Source of the DNA: Eustoma russellianum
Lineage: Eukaryota; Streptophyta; Magnoliopsida; Gentianales; Gentianaceae
NCBI GenBank assembly: GCA_036186865.1
Contig: AP025042.1
Coordinates: 15,902,922-15,966,921, forward strand
Length of the DNA stretch: 64,000 nucleotides
Direction of reading: 5' to 3'
This document shows positions 1-10,952 of this stretch, in pieces. Made by a program: the position numbers and the translations under genes. Every line of letters begins with the position of its first letter. The stretch's first letter is position 1. The notes beneath the pieces were generated by a model. The model had not been told where the DNA came from. It worked only from the letters and a program-made list of their open reading frames with translations, and searched no databases.

Positions 1-1657
1 CGTTTGGGCGGCGCATGCGGCGTGTGTTTTGGTGCCGTTTGTTAGGTATGAACTATACTTGCTGCCTATGTTATTGGATGAGAGAAAGTATGGGTGGTGT
101 GCATTTCAGAGCGAGGTCGAGGGGTAGGAAGTGATGGTGTGGAAAATTAGGTTTTTGGAGAGTGGAGAGAGCGCTAGCCGAGGGAGTGGGGGTGGGGATC
201 AGCTGCTGACGGGTGAGGGCAGTGACGGCCGAGGGTGTTGGTGGCGGTGGTGAGGTAATTTAGGTAGTGGTTTGGGAGAAAAGTAGATCNNNNNNNNNNG
301 ATCGAAGGAGATACGTATATGTATATACGTGTATATGCACATGTATAGGCATGAGCATGCATAAGTATATAGATACACGGGAGGAGTAGTATGTGGATAT
401 CGAATTAATGATTTGATAATTGATATATTTGTATCAGAGATGGGTAAATTGATATTTGGTATATTCGTGATTTGTGATATTTGAATGTTTGTGATTGATA
501 TTTCAAATGGATCGAAATTACAATTGCATTTGGGATATATTGATATTTGAAATCGTTTGGAAAAAATCAAATATTCTGGAAATTGTTTTCGAAAATCGTG
601 CATATTGTGAAATTCACTCTTACAAAAAAATATACTGGTAAAATATTTGATCCAAATTATACGGAGCGCAAAAGACATAACGACCTAGTCAGGGACAGGG
701 TGTCTGTAACATATTTGGCGTCCGAGCATAACTACCTAGTTTGGGAAAGGATGCGAGGGTATATTGGCTGCCATTAAATGTAACGACCCAGTCTAGGACA
801 TGGTGTCTATGACATATTTGATTTTTGGGGGATAAATTCGTGAGTCTTGCAGTATAAGTCACTGGCAAGGGAAGTGTTATAGCCATCGCATCGAAATCAT
901 ATTTGGAATCGAATATCTGAAATCGCATCGTATTGTAGCGTATCGGAAATTTTAGCGTATCGCATAAAAATTGGACATTTTGGAAATTTGAAATTGAAAA
1001 TTGGTTTTTGACTTGCATCGCATCGATTTGAAAGTTGCATCATCGGATTTTGATTGTGACTAACATTTGGCTGACTATGAGTTGTTATTTGAGTTGTTTT
1101 TTATCGTTGGCTTGATTGTTGTGTCATTGTAAGGGTATAATTGTAATTTTACTTGTGAACAAGAAACTTGATATTTCCTATGTTTATTTATTTATTGCAC
1201 ACGTTTCCCTGTGTATGGTCCTATATTGAGTACAGGGTAGGTTACTTACTGAGTGATCCTTTTTAGCTCATTCTTTACTCAATGACGTTTGCAGATAATC
1301 AGGATTATGACCTAGGGTTCGTAGAGGACGTGTCGGATTGGGGATATTGATGACTCGAGGGACTACTAGAAAGAATTCTTATGTATTTATTTCAAGACTT
1401 GTACTTTATGGATTTTAGTTTGATATTTCGAGGCGTTAAAGATATTATATTAAGTGTTGATTTTGTAATTTGAAATCGCCTAGATATTTTATATTATTGA
1501 TTGGTGAGTGATTTGAGGAATTTTTTATGACTTCCGCTGACGTCATCTTGCGTCACTTGCGAACGTCTACTTGATTGGTATCAACGCCTTGTATTTATCT
1601 TAGCGAATACAGCGGATGAACCTTTTTGAGTACTAGGGCGTGGGATGGGTTGCTACA
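1..1657 (+). repeat. G1 5' LTR (right part only)
   Basis: This stretch aligns with 11880-13502 and ends in TGCTACA, directly before a tRNA-Met-like primer site. The first roughly 930 bp of the LTR lie left of the window. There is no coding sequence; long antisense open frames occur here but are not shared intact with the other LTR. A 10-base assembly gap lies at 290-299. Confidence 0.85.
290..299. other. assembly gap (10 N)
   Basis: Ten N characters interrupt the G1 5' LTR and are flanked on both sides by GATC. The homologous position in the 3' LTR (about 12165-12180) is continuous and lacks the flanking GATC pair, so the gap is an assembly feature rather than biology. Confidence 0.95.
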
Positions 1658-1818
1658 GGTGGTATGAGGGCATGTTTCGAGGTCCACGGTGGAAGATTAT
1701 ACTTAAGCTATGATCTTAGACATAAGTGACGACTTTGAATAAGTAATGATCATGAACATAACGATCTTAGCCACAAGCGGTGATTAACTTAAGGGATGAT
1801 CGGTTGAGGGATGCGCGT
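1658..1818 (+). other. G1 primer-binding site and 5' leader remnant
   Basis: Directly after the 5' LTR comes TGGTATGAGGGC (about 1660-1671), a degenerate version of the initiator-Met primer site TGGTATCAGAGC used by many plant LTR elements. The rest is leader with no open frame. It stops where S1 LTR sequence begins near 1819, so gag and nearly all of pol were lost at this junction. Confidence 0.6.
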
Positions 1819-1972
1819 ACCTTTAAATTTTTCAAAAACATGTACTGTTTTTGAGAGGTTTCAAATTCTGTTTTAAGGGAAACTTTTCAAACGGTTTAAA
1901 AATACTGTAATTTCCGTTATCCACTATTGACTCTCCTCTAGTGGTATTTATTACAGGTGTTACGGTCGAACA
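1819..1972 (+). repeat. S1 5' LTR, last ~150 bp only
   Basis: This matches the last 150 bp of the 3' LTR (about 10035-10194), including the GTTTTTGAGAGGTTTC block and the terminal GTGTTACGGTC-AACA. About 2.6 kb of the 5' LTR, with its promoter, is missing. The deletion runs into the G1 leader, so S1 cannot be transcribed from its own 5' LTR. Confidence 0.8.
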
Positions 1973-1990
1973 ATTGATATCAGAGCAAGG
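1973..1990 (+). other. S1 primer-binding site
   Basis: TTGATATCAGAGCAAGG immediately follows the LTR end. It differs by one base from the initiator-Met tRNA complement TGGTATCAGAGC seen in S3, consistent with decay. Confidence 0.65.
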
Positions 1991-2070
1991 TTAACACCAC
2001 AGTAAGAAGGCAAGGTTAGACACAAGAGTTCATTAAAGCCTACATATTCAAATCAAAGGTACATTATACA

Positions 2071-4221
2071 ATGGTCATAGTTCCTCACAATAATGAGATG
2101 AAAGGTATGTCCACCCAACGCCCTCCTTTATATGACATTAATAATTTTGTACATTAGAAACATAGGATGAGGCTATCCTTAATGGTTATGGACATTGATT
2201 TGTGGTCTATAGTTGAAGATGAACTATAAATACCAATAAAGATAGTGCAAGTAAGTGGGGTAACACGAGAAGTAGAAACAATAAAAGTTAATGGTCTATT
2301 GAAGATAAAAAGAGAATGTCCATGAATGCTAAAACAATGCAATTACTTTTAAATGGACATACTGCTTCTGAAGCAGGTTATGTTTGTAATTGCACTAGTG
2401 CTCATGATATATGGAAATCATTAGAATTAAAGCATGAACGTACAATTGGTGTAAAGAGTCTAAAATAAACAGGCTTATGACTGAACTTGAATCATTTAAA
2501 ATGTGATCGAGAAAATCCATAACATCTATGGATTTGAGGATTACTAATATCTTCAATGCTCTTGAGTCTTTAGGTAAATCATTTACCAGCAGAGAGAAGG
2601 TTCAGAAGGCGCTACAAAGCCTTCCTGGTGAATGTGATCCAAAGGTAACGGCCATCGAAGAAACGAAGTCAATCACAAAAATGGACAAGTTAATAGGTGC
2701 ACTTAGAGTGTACGAAGTAAAATTAAACCGACAAAAATCCGAGTCATCAAAATCATCCGGTAAGACTATTGCTTTCGAAACAACTGAGTCATCTCATGTA
2801 AATACTGATCAAAGTAACAGTGATAGTGAATTAGATGATGATTTGATGTTAGTAGCTAGAAAACTTAGAAGATTTTTCAGACGGCCTAATAGAATTAGAC
2901 AACAACCTTATTGTTCCTCTTCTCAACTTAAGAGAAATAACTCAAATAGAAATAGTGTGAAAGGGTATAATAAAGAATTAAAATGTTATGGATGTGGTCA
3001 AAAAGAAACATATCTCATATGATTGTCCAACTAAAACAATAACAATAGTAATAATAACAAACAAGTCAAGGAGTCTCAAAGACCCAAGGCAAGAAAAGGT
3101 AAAAGGGCAATGAAGGAGCGAGCACATGGAGCGACTCCGCTGACTCTCAATCCGAGCATTCTGAAAATGAGGAAGCAAAAATATGCTTCGTATCTAACAA
3201 GGTAATTTCTTCTTTTGATGTAGATTTTGATAATGAAATGACTTCTGACGAAATGTATGAAGAATTTTTAAAAATGCATGCACATTGTAAAAGATTGTCT
3301 AAAGAGAAAAACAAACTAATTGAAGAAAATGACAAGTTGAAGACGTTCAACCTGAAATTTTCTGATCAATTAGAATCTTTTAAACAAGAGTCTACCCATA
3401 CTCTTGACTCTTTAAAGATAAAAATTGAGTCATACAGGAAAAATGATCAAATGTTAAAAATTTAAAATAATATGTTAAAAACTAAGGTAGATAGTTGTGA
3501 AAAGGAAATATCACAACTTAAAACATCAAAACTAGACATAGAAAAAATGTTAGAACAATTTAAGTCTAGAACCAATATGTTAGACACACTTATATCATCA
3601 CAAAAATATGGAAATGATAAAATAGGGTTAGGATATAAAGAACAAAATGTCAAGGTAGATAAACACCCTAAGTTTGTTTCATCTAGCACAAAATTACATT
3701 AAAAGTAACTAAAATAAACTCTAGTTGCATAATTCTTCTTCTAAAACAAATTTCATAAAACATGTACCTAGGAGAAATTTTGCATCTAGGTCATCTAAAA
3801 ATTATTTCTATATGTATACAAATGTGACTAGACAAAATAATATGCATTCAACTCATTATAACTAATAGAGACCTAAATATAGGCAATCTCCTTATAAGGC
3901 GTATAAAACGCACCTATATCATATGATTATACTTATAAGGTTCCATTTAAGAAACATAATTACTTTCCTCACATTGCATATCAAAATCAATCACAACATA
4001 GTACTTATAAACCAAGATATAACATGTATGACAATATATCTTCTTTTCATTTGAATGGTCAAGTACACGTTAATCCTCTTTATTCAACTTACAATAATGC
4101 CAAATATGTGTCTACAAGGTACATCCAAGTTTGGATACCCAAAGGGTACATAAAAAAGGATGTTGCCCCTAATGTTCAAGGACCCAAACAAAGGGTACCT
4201 AAAACTTTATCTTCTTTGTAG
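2071..4221 (+). pseudogene. S1 gag remnant
   Basis: Gag is the capsid/nucleocapsid protein that packages the element's RNA. The frame starts at an ATG matching the S3 gag start, with the shared STQRPPL segment. The matrix/capsid-like part (2528-3022) continues to a zinc knuckle that is broken: CYGCGQK is followed by a frameshift where S3 reads CX2CX4HX4C. A Lys/Glu-rich coiled coil follows (3238-3465 and 3472-3702), then an Asn/Tyr-rich segment ending in YIQVWIPKGY (about 4110-4150), which sits just before protease in this lineage. Stops and shifts throughout make it non-functional. Identity rests on alignment with S3 gag. Confidence 0.8.
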
Positions 4222-4261
4222 GAAAATTGTAAGATAGAAGACAAGAAGAAGATAAAGCCAA

Positions 4262-5590
4262 AGAATATAAAAACCAAATAATAGCGGATGTTCAAGACAT
4301 ATGACGGAGAACCCCAAGCTATTCACTAAGCTAAAAGAAGAAAAGAATGAAGAAAGGTGACATTCAGTGACAACAACCAAGGTAGGGTTGTTAATAAAGG
4401 AACAATTGGAGACCCAAAAACATATTAAATTAGAAATGTGTTACTAGTAAGAGATCTTTCTTATGATTTACTTAGTATTTACCATGTTTCTTTTCTCCCT
4501 ACTTCTTGTGATATAACAAATGAAAACGGAGAAATTGTATGAAAAGGAAATAAGGATGGTAATGTATGCTCATTACCATGAAAAAGCATGTTAGATGCTA
4601 CAAGACGTCTATGTGGACACTACTATATGTGTGTCATAGTAAATGATTACGCATAATACACAGGGACATTGTTCATAATATACAAAGACGATGCTCTATT
4701 AGAAATCGAAAAACTCATTAAACAACTTGAAAATCTTTATGAAGAAGTTGTTAAACGAATTAGGAGTGATAGATGTGGAAAATTTGAAAATAAAGATGTA
4801 ATTAAGTTCTGTGAATTGCATAGAATAAAACATGAATTCTCACCACTGAGAACACAAAAACTAAATGGAGTCGTTGAATGCAAAAATAGAAAAATCAAGA
4901 AATAGCTAGGATTATGTTATGTGAAAATAAAGTACCTAGACATTTATGGGCTAAAGATGTAAGTTGTGCGTGTTATATAATAAATAGACTTTTTATTAGA
5001 AAGAAGTTAAAAAAACACCTTATGAGGTATTGAATAATAGATAACCTAAGATAGATTATCTAAGAGTATTTGGATGTAAATGTTTTGTATTTAACACAAA
5101 AGATAATCTGGATAAATTTGAACAGAAGTGTATTGAATGTACATTTGTTGGCGATTCAACAAACTCAAAAGCGTATAGGTGTTATAATCCTGCATCTAGA
5201 AAAATAATTGAATATATACATGTAAAATTTAATGAGAATTCGTATCTTAAATCATTTGATAAAACTCTAACGAAACAAGAAAATAATCTAGAAAATATGT
5301 TTGATGATGATAACTTTTTACTTGAGCCTTCATGTGATCAACTAGAACCAACTCCCCCTAAACAAGTCATGCATGAACCTTCAGTCAAAATAAATCATGA
5401 AAATCTACATTTGGAAGATAATCCATCTAATTTACAAGATGTCCTAATTATATATGACAATGTTCATATAAATCTTTTGAACAAGAAGAAGGTGAACCTA
5501 GTCAACCTAGAAATTGGTGGCATATAAAAGATAAAACAAGCAACCTAAGAAATTATTAATTGGAAATCCAAGTGATGGGGTTAGAAAGCG
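4262..5590 (+). pseudogene. S1 protease-integrase remnant
   Basis: The aspartic protease core survives as NSGCSRHMT near 4275-4305, where S3 reads DSGCSRHMT, so the catalytic Asp is lost. Protease sequence continues to MLDA near 4590, then jumps directly to the integrase core (GHYYMCVIV near 4620). The HHCC zinc domain that lies between them in S3 is deleted. The integrase core keeps KRIRSDR and LNGVVECKNR (4669-4905; the S3 version has GVAERKNR). A linker with acidic stretches (5297-5527) leads to RT. Multiple stops are present. Confidence 0.75.
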
Positions 5591-7133
5591 TAGAAATATA
5601 AGTCAAGCAGAAGGACATGTTTTAATATCACACTTAGAACATAAAAACGTTAAGAAAGCCTTATGTGATATATCATGGATAGATGTTATGTATGAGGAAT
5701 TAAATCAAGTTATCCGAAACAACGCATGAGATTCAGCACCTAAACCAGAAAATAAATCCATAATAGGTACAAAATGGGTATTTAGTAATAAAATTGATGA
5801 ACAAAAGGTAACAATACACGAAATAAGGCTAGGCTAGTTGTACAATGTTATAATCAATAGGAAGGAATAGATTATAGAGACACCTTTGCACCCGTTGCAC
5901 GACTAGAAGCCATTAGGTTATTACTTGCTATTGCAAGTCTAAGCAATATCAAAATCTTCCAAATGGATGTCAAGAGTGTATTCCTGAATGGATACATCCA
6001 AAAAGAGGTTTTTGTCAAACAACCCCTTGGATTCAAGGATCCAAAGTACCAGCTTTATATGGGTTAAAACAAACTCCAATAGCTTGGTATGATAGATTTG
6101 CAAACTTTCTTATTGCAAATAATTATCAAAGAATGACCATAGACAATATATTATTCCTCAAAAGAAAATATAATTATCTATTAATATTTCAAATATATGT
6201 AGACGACACTATTTTTGTTTCAACTAACTCTACCCTAGTAAAGGACTTCGTAGAATTTGTGAAGTCGGAATTTGAGATGTCAATGGTAGGAGAATTGAGT
6301 TATTTCTTAGGGCTACAAATCAAACAAGCACCTCGAGGAATTTATGTTAGCCAACTTAAGCATATAAATGAGATGATTAAGAAGTTTGGATTTTAAGAGT
6401 TGAAGCCAACAACAACCCCCATGAGTGTTAAATTAGACAAAGATGAAAATGAAAAACCTTTTGATGACACACTATGTAGGCCCATGATTGCATCATTGCT
6501 ATACTTAACCGCATCAAGACCTGGCATAATGTTTAGTGTGCATGTGTGATAGGTTTCAATTTTGTCCTAAGGTGTCAAACTATAATGTACTGAAAAAGAT
6601 ATTTAGGTATATTAAACATGCACCTCATTTAAGACTTTGGTACGATAGAAACTCTATGTTTGGATTATATGCCTATTATAACGCAGATTATAGTGGTTGT
6701 AAGATAGTTAGTAAATCCACTAGCTGAACTTGTCAATTCATAGGAACCAACCTCATTTCATGCTTCTCTAAAAAACAAGCTAGTGTAGCTCTCTCTACCA
6801 CCGAAGCAGAGTATATAGCTTTAAGTTTATGCACTACCCAAATACTTTAGCTAAACAACAACTTAGTGATTTTGACATTAAAATGAATAAGATTCCTATT
6901 TTTTGTGATATCATAAGTGCGATCAATCTTTCTCGGAACCCAGTAATTCATTCCAATGCCAAACACATAGAAGTTAGATACGATTTATTATGTGATCATG
7001 TTCAAAAATGGAGATATAACCATAGACCATGTAAGAATTGATAATCATGTTGCTAATAATTTTTACCAAACCCCTTAGTCAAGCCACTTTTGATGCCTTA
7101 CGAGCCAAGTTAGGAATGTTGACTATAGCATGA
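5590..7133 (+). pseudogene. S1 reverse transcriptase-RNase H remnant
   Basis: RT would copy element RNA into DNA and RNase H would degrade the template. Visible are the N-terminal RT (about 5750-6110), the catalytic IYVDDTIFVST box (6190-6230), EFEMSMVGEL (about 6270-6300), and RNase H blocks with STTEAEYIALSLC (about 6795-6835) and KHIEVRYDLL (about 6960-6990). The frame ends with AKLGMLTIA and TGA at 7133. The SDADYGGC of S3 is NADYSGC here. Several stops and shifts break it. Confidence 0.8.
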
Positions 7134-7432
7134 TTCTTTCTTTTGCATGATTTTCAAAATAAAGGTGGAGATAGAAATAACATGATTTTAAGTTGAATAT
7201 AAGTGGTCCAGAGCATAGGTTAAAGGGGAGACCTTATGTTGAGGGGGTAGAATCTAGGCCTTATGTTGAGTGGAGAATCTAAAAAAGGTTTAACCACAAT
7301 TGGTATAAATTTGGATAATTACCATGAACTTGAACATGTATTTAACAATTTTCAAAACAATTGGTTTAGAATGAGCGAACATGAGATAACAATTGGTTAT
7401 GACATTAAAATCATGTAGAGTTATTTTGAAAA

Positions 7433-7451
7433 TCATCCAACCGGGGAAGAA
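7433..7451 (+). other. S1 polypurine tract
   Basis: A purine-rich run (CCGGGGAAGAA) abuts the 3' LTR start TGTTGAAAAATATG. It is a degraded form of the AAAAGGGGGAGAA tract at the same place in S3, where plus-strand DNA synthesis is primed. Confidence 0.65.
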
Positions 7452-7670
7452 TGTTGAAAAATATGTTTGAAAAATTTTCAAACAATTATGATTTTACATG
7501 TTGAATGCTTAAATAATACAAAGGAAATATGTTTGGATAATTTTCACAATTATGATTTTACATGTTGAATACTTAAATAATACAAAGGGATGTTATAAAG
7601 TGTCACACATGATATTATAAATGTTAAGCAGTTGAAATATATTAAACAAGTGAGAAAAATGACATCGATC

Positions 7671-7950
7671 TCTCAGGTTGAGACACTTCGATCGATCGAT
7701 GTACATCGATCCCTCACATCGATCGATCCATGTAAGGCAGAATAAAACCAAAAGCTTACTGTGAGACATCAATCTCTAAACCTGAGACACATCGATCGAT
7801 TGATGTACATCTCTAAACCTGAGACACATCGATCTATTGATGTACATAAGTCTCCCACATCGATCGATCGATGTAAGATAGATTCAAAAATAGGACATCA
7901 CTGTCAGACATCGATCTCTCACATAGAGGCACTTCGACGATAGATGTCAC
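7671..7950 (+). promoter_or_regulatory. S1 U3 palindrome array (ATCGATCGAT type)
   Basis: At least five ATCGATCGAT-like palindromes, several embedded in ACATCGATCGATCGATGT-like contexts, alternate with GAGACA and CTCTAAACCTGA stretches. The block occupies the first 500 bp of U3, as in S3. Sireviruses are known to carry repeated palindromes in U3 thought to be cis-regulatory; that role here is inference. Confidence 0.6.
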
Positions 7951-8157
7951 TAGAGTTTTGAAAAATTTCTTTAAAATGTGGTAAAAAAGTTGTGTTCATT
8001 TGCATATATGTTTTTAATGTTTAATAAATGATTATTTTGATTCTATTATTTGAAGTTGATGAATTTTAATATGTCTTGTAACTAATATGCCTTAGATGTT
8101 TGTATAACTTACCAAAAAGAACAAAAGCGGTATTTTGTGTTCATGTAGGTACATGAC

Positions 8158-8478
8158 ATGGAGAAAATCAATCAAGGACTTATTTATGACATATTTATCA
8201 TTACAAAGGTGTTCTTATATTTATCTCTCGCCAAAGAGGATATTTTTGGAGTTTTCTATCGTTTGGGGTATTTTCGTCATTTTATCCTTCAAGGGCATTT
8301 TGGTCTTTTTAATTCAAGGACAGCTCTTGACTATGACATTATCTTTATCATGGAGCTTATATATGGTTTTCTTGAAGATTATTATGCGACTATACGTTGT
8401 ATTCTTGAAATTGAAGACGTTATCGATATTGAAGAAATATACGACGGTTTTCAATGTCACATTCTATTTTCTTTTTGA
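8158..8478 (+). pseudogene. S1 U3-internal open frame, relic of the S3 LTR frame
   Basis: This 106-codon frame lies wholly inside the 3' LTR, upstream of its TATA box. Its second half (IIFIMELIYGFLEDYY, then CHILF) aligns with the S3 LTR frame (IIIFILELCYYYFEDN, then CHILL), with matching DII/DVID spacing. It stops at 8478, where the S3 frame runs on for about 130 codons; homologous DNA continues but is shifted and interrupted. No known domain is recognised. It is rich in Ile, Leu, Phe and Tyr. Confidence 0.45.
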
Positions 8479-9103
8479 ATACATTTATGCATATAGTTGG
8501 AGGATATTATCTATATTTTTTAAAGAATTTTAGTGCATTTTTGGAACAAAATTCACCACAACTTACAAGGAGAAAAATGTGAGAATTTTGATTGTGTTGA
8601 CAAAGTCTTAACAATTTTTATCTGCTTATGTTTCTTCATCAAATTTGAGTTTCTACATATTTTTACATATGGAAAATGTCCTCTGATGTTTATTGACCAT
8701 TTTACAACTTTTGTACAAGGTTATGCCACTTGGACCAACCAAATACAAACTAATTGGCAACATGGAAACTCAAGTTTGAAAGCAACGGTCACAAAAGGCT
8801 GTTGAAGGGCTGTTTTGAGTCAAATTTTTCAGCCATCATATGTCCTATTATGTTGCAACGGACTTGAGGTATTGTTGGAGGAATATGCCATCCTATTCCT
8901 TCTCATTATCTTAAAAATTTTCAAGACATTCCAAGTTGGATAAAATCAGCCAAGACAAGTGCAAAGGTGGACAAATCATATTGCTTGAAGTTGCCAAGTG
9001 TGCAAGGTGTTAAGGTGGTCATCCAATAAAATGAAGGCATACAAGATTTGATGATAAAGAAGGTGACACATTGGCATTCTTATCTTTAAGGGGTGCCTCA
9101 CAC

Positions 9104-9111
9104 TATAAATA
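9104..9111 (+). promoter_or_regulatory. S1 LTR TATA box
   Basis: TATAAATA sits in the context CACTATAAATAGGAAG. The same box with nearly the same flanks occurs in both S3 LTRs, which supports it as the core promoter separating U3 from R. Confidence 0.65.
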
Positions 9112-10194
9112 GGAAGCAAGGTGAAGAGAAGCAACACACAACTTGAGAAGTATTTCTTGAAGAATATTTCTTTCTATCTTCTCTTCTATTTCTTCCTGCT
9201 AATTCCTTGTGTAGCTACGGTGTTTCATTGAGAATTGGTGTAGAGCTACACTAAACACCTCATGTATTGTATTTTGTAAGATTGATTAGCCATTTTTATA
9301 GGGCTACATCGATAGGTGGTAGAGGTATTACAACATAAGTTTCTTAGAGGAGATAAGCCAAGTCTTGAGTAAGGTTGGCGTATAAGCCAAAGATCAAGCT
9401 CGACATTTGTTGTATTGGTGTTGATTCATAGTGAATACCAAGGAAAGGTGTTCCTTGGGACTGGAGTAGGTCACATTGACTGAAGCAGGATATATCTCTT
9501 GTGTTCTTGTTCTTCTTCTTTTCTTCCGCATTCCACCCATTTTTACTCCAGTTTTCATACAACTTTACATGACTAAAAAAATAGCAAAACATTTTCAAAA
9601 GTATTTATTATTGGTGGAGATAAACTTTAGACAGTTAGATTTTATTTGCAACAAGAATCACTTGATTTGAGCAAAGGAAAGTTAGTCTTTCAATCTTTGA
9701 AATATTACTGCTCTATTCTGGCAGCAATCTAACCAGTTTCAAAGAAACATACCTTTTTATTTTATTAAGCAAAGTTATAGTCATGGACTTTTAAAATTTT
9801 GAACTAGGCATTCTAAGGAGTATCTTGACACTAAAATAAACATTTTTGGCTGAGTAAAAAAAAGTTATAATTTTTCAAAGTTTGACAACATTCTATCCAA
9901 AACTATCCAAACTAGCCATCTGAATTATTTTATTTTTTGAAGAGTCAAACGAGTATATTTTTAGCTCATTTTGGACAGAATAAAGTTAAGAAATTGATTT
10001 TTGGAATTTTCATAGTTTTTTGATTTGTGTACTGAGACCTTCAAAGTTAAAAAAAAAGTATTGTTTTTGAGAGGTTTCAGATTCTATTTTGAGGGGAACT
10101 TTTGAAAGGGTTTAAAAATAATGTAACTTACACTAACCACTATTCACCCCCTTTGCCCTCTAATGGTGTTTATTGCATGTGTTACGGTCCAACA

Positions 10195-10935
10195 AAAGAT
10201 ATGCTGAGAGCTTGCATGCTAGATTTCAAAGAAAATTAGGACAATATGGTGAAGCTGATAGAGTTCTCTTACAATGACAGTCACCATAGCGTGAGTGGTA
10301 TGGAACCATTTGAAGCTCTATACGCAAGGAAATGTAGATCCCTATTGTACTGGACGAAGTTGGGAAAAAGACTAACACTGGACTTAGGTAGTTGAGCACA
10401 CGTGGGAGAAAGTGAAGATCATTCGAGAGAGGCTTAAGGTAGCTCAGGAATGCAGTAAGAGTGGGTCGGATTCTAGGAGACGACCGTTGGAATTCGCAGG
10501 AGGCGAGAAAGTATATCTAAAAGTTTCCTTAACAAAGGGAGTTATGAGATTAGGAGAGAAAGGCAAGCTAAGCCCTCGCTATATGGGATCATATGAAGTG
10601 CTTGAGCGGATTGGGACATTGGCACGCTACCTCCAGTGTTGTCTTAAGTGCACAATGTCTTTCATGTGTCACAACTAAGCCAATATGTTCCTGACTCAAG
10701 TAATGTATTAGAAGCTTGGCCACTGACAATGAGGAGCGATGTGACATATGAAGAACTACTAGTACACATCGTGGACCAAAAGGATCAGATTTTGAGGTGG
10801 CAAGTGATTCCATAATGCAAATTTCAATGGACAAGCAATACGGAGCGAGAAGCAATTCGAAAGCTTCAGGAAGAAGTGCAGAAGAAGTATTCGCACCTGT
10901 TCGAATAAGGTGCGCCAGTTTCGTGAACGAAACTT
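10195..10935 (+). pseudogene. G1 pol 3' end: integrase C-terminus and chromodomain-like tail
   Basis: Read with shifts, this gives LRACMLDFKE, then EFSYNDSHHSV and FEALYARKCRS, the end of a gypsy integrase. It is followed by the GKLSPRYMGSYEVLERIGTL segment (10555-10620) and a chromodomain-like stretch near 10740-10900. In chromoviruses the C-terminal chromodomain guides integration; that function is family knowledge. The region homologous to FRGRNFF of G2 reads FRERNFL just before the LTR. The 5' side is cut by S1 at 10194, so catalytic residues, RT and gag are absent. Confidence 0.8.
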
Positions 10936-10952
10936 TTTGTAAGAGGGAAGTA

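Larger units (their letters stand above)
1819..10194 (+). mobile_element. S1: Sirevirus-like Ty1/copia element, decayed, nested in G1
   Basis: S1 has a truncated 5' LTR (1819-1972), a primer site, gag, protease, integrase, RT and RNase H remnants in copia order, a purine tract, and a complete 2743-bp 3' LTR (7452-10194) that begins TGTTG and ends CAACA. RT carries EFEMSMVGEL and gag has a long coiled coil followed by the VWIPKG segment before protease; these and the long LTRs point to the Sirevirus (SIRE/Maximus) lineage, which is inference. It is close to S3 (LTR, gag and pol all align) but carries dozens of stops and frameshifts. Its flanks are G1 sequence on both sides. Confidence 0.85.
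7452..10194 (+). repeat. S1 3' LTR (complete, 2743 bp)
   Basis: It starts TGTTGAAAAATATGTTTG after the purine tract and ends GTTACGGTCCAACA before G1 pol sequence. Its order matches both S3 LTRs: a palindrome-rich block (7671-7950), a former open frame (8158-8478), a TATA box (9104-9111), then U5 ending in the block shared with the 5' remnant. Length is close to the S3 LTRs (2822 and 2753 bp). Confidence 0.85.

Noticed and set aside
7761..7943. Short frames with repeated RHRSLNLRHIDRSMY-like peptides
   Set aside because: The repeated peptide comes from the palindrome array (also at 53641-53986 and 62254-62548); the frames end within the array and have no other support.
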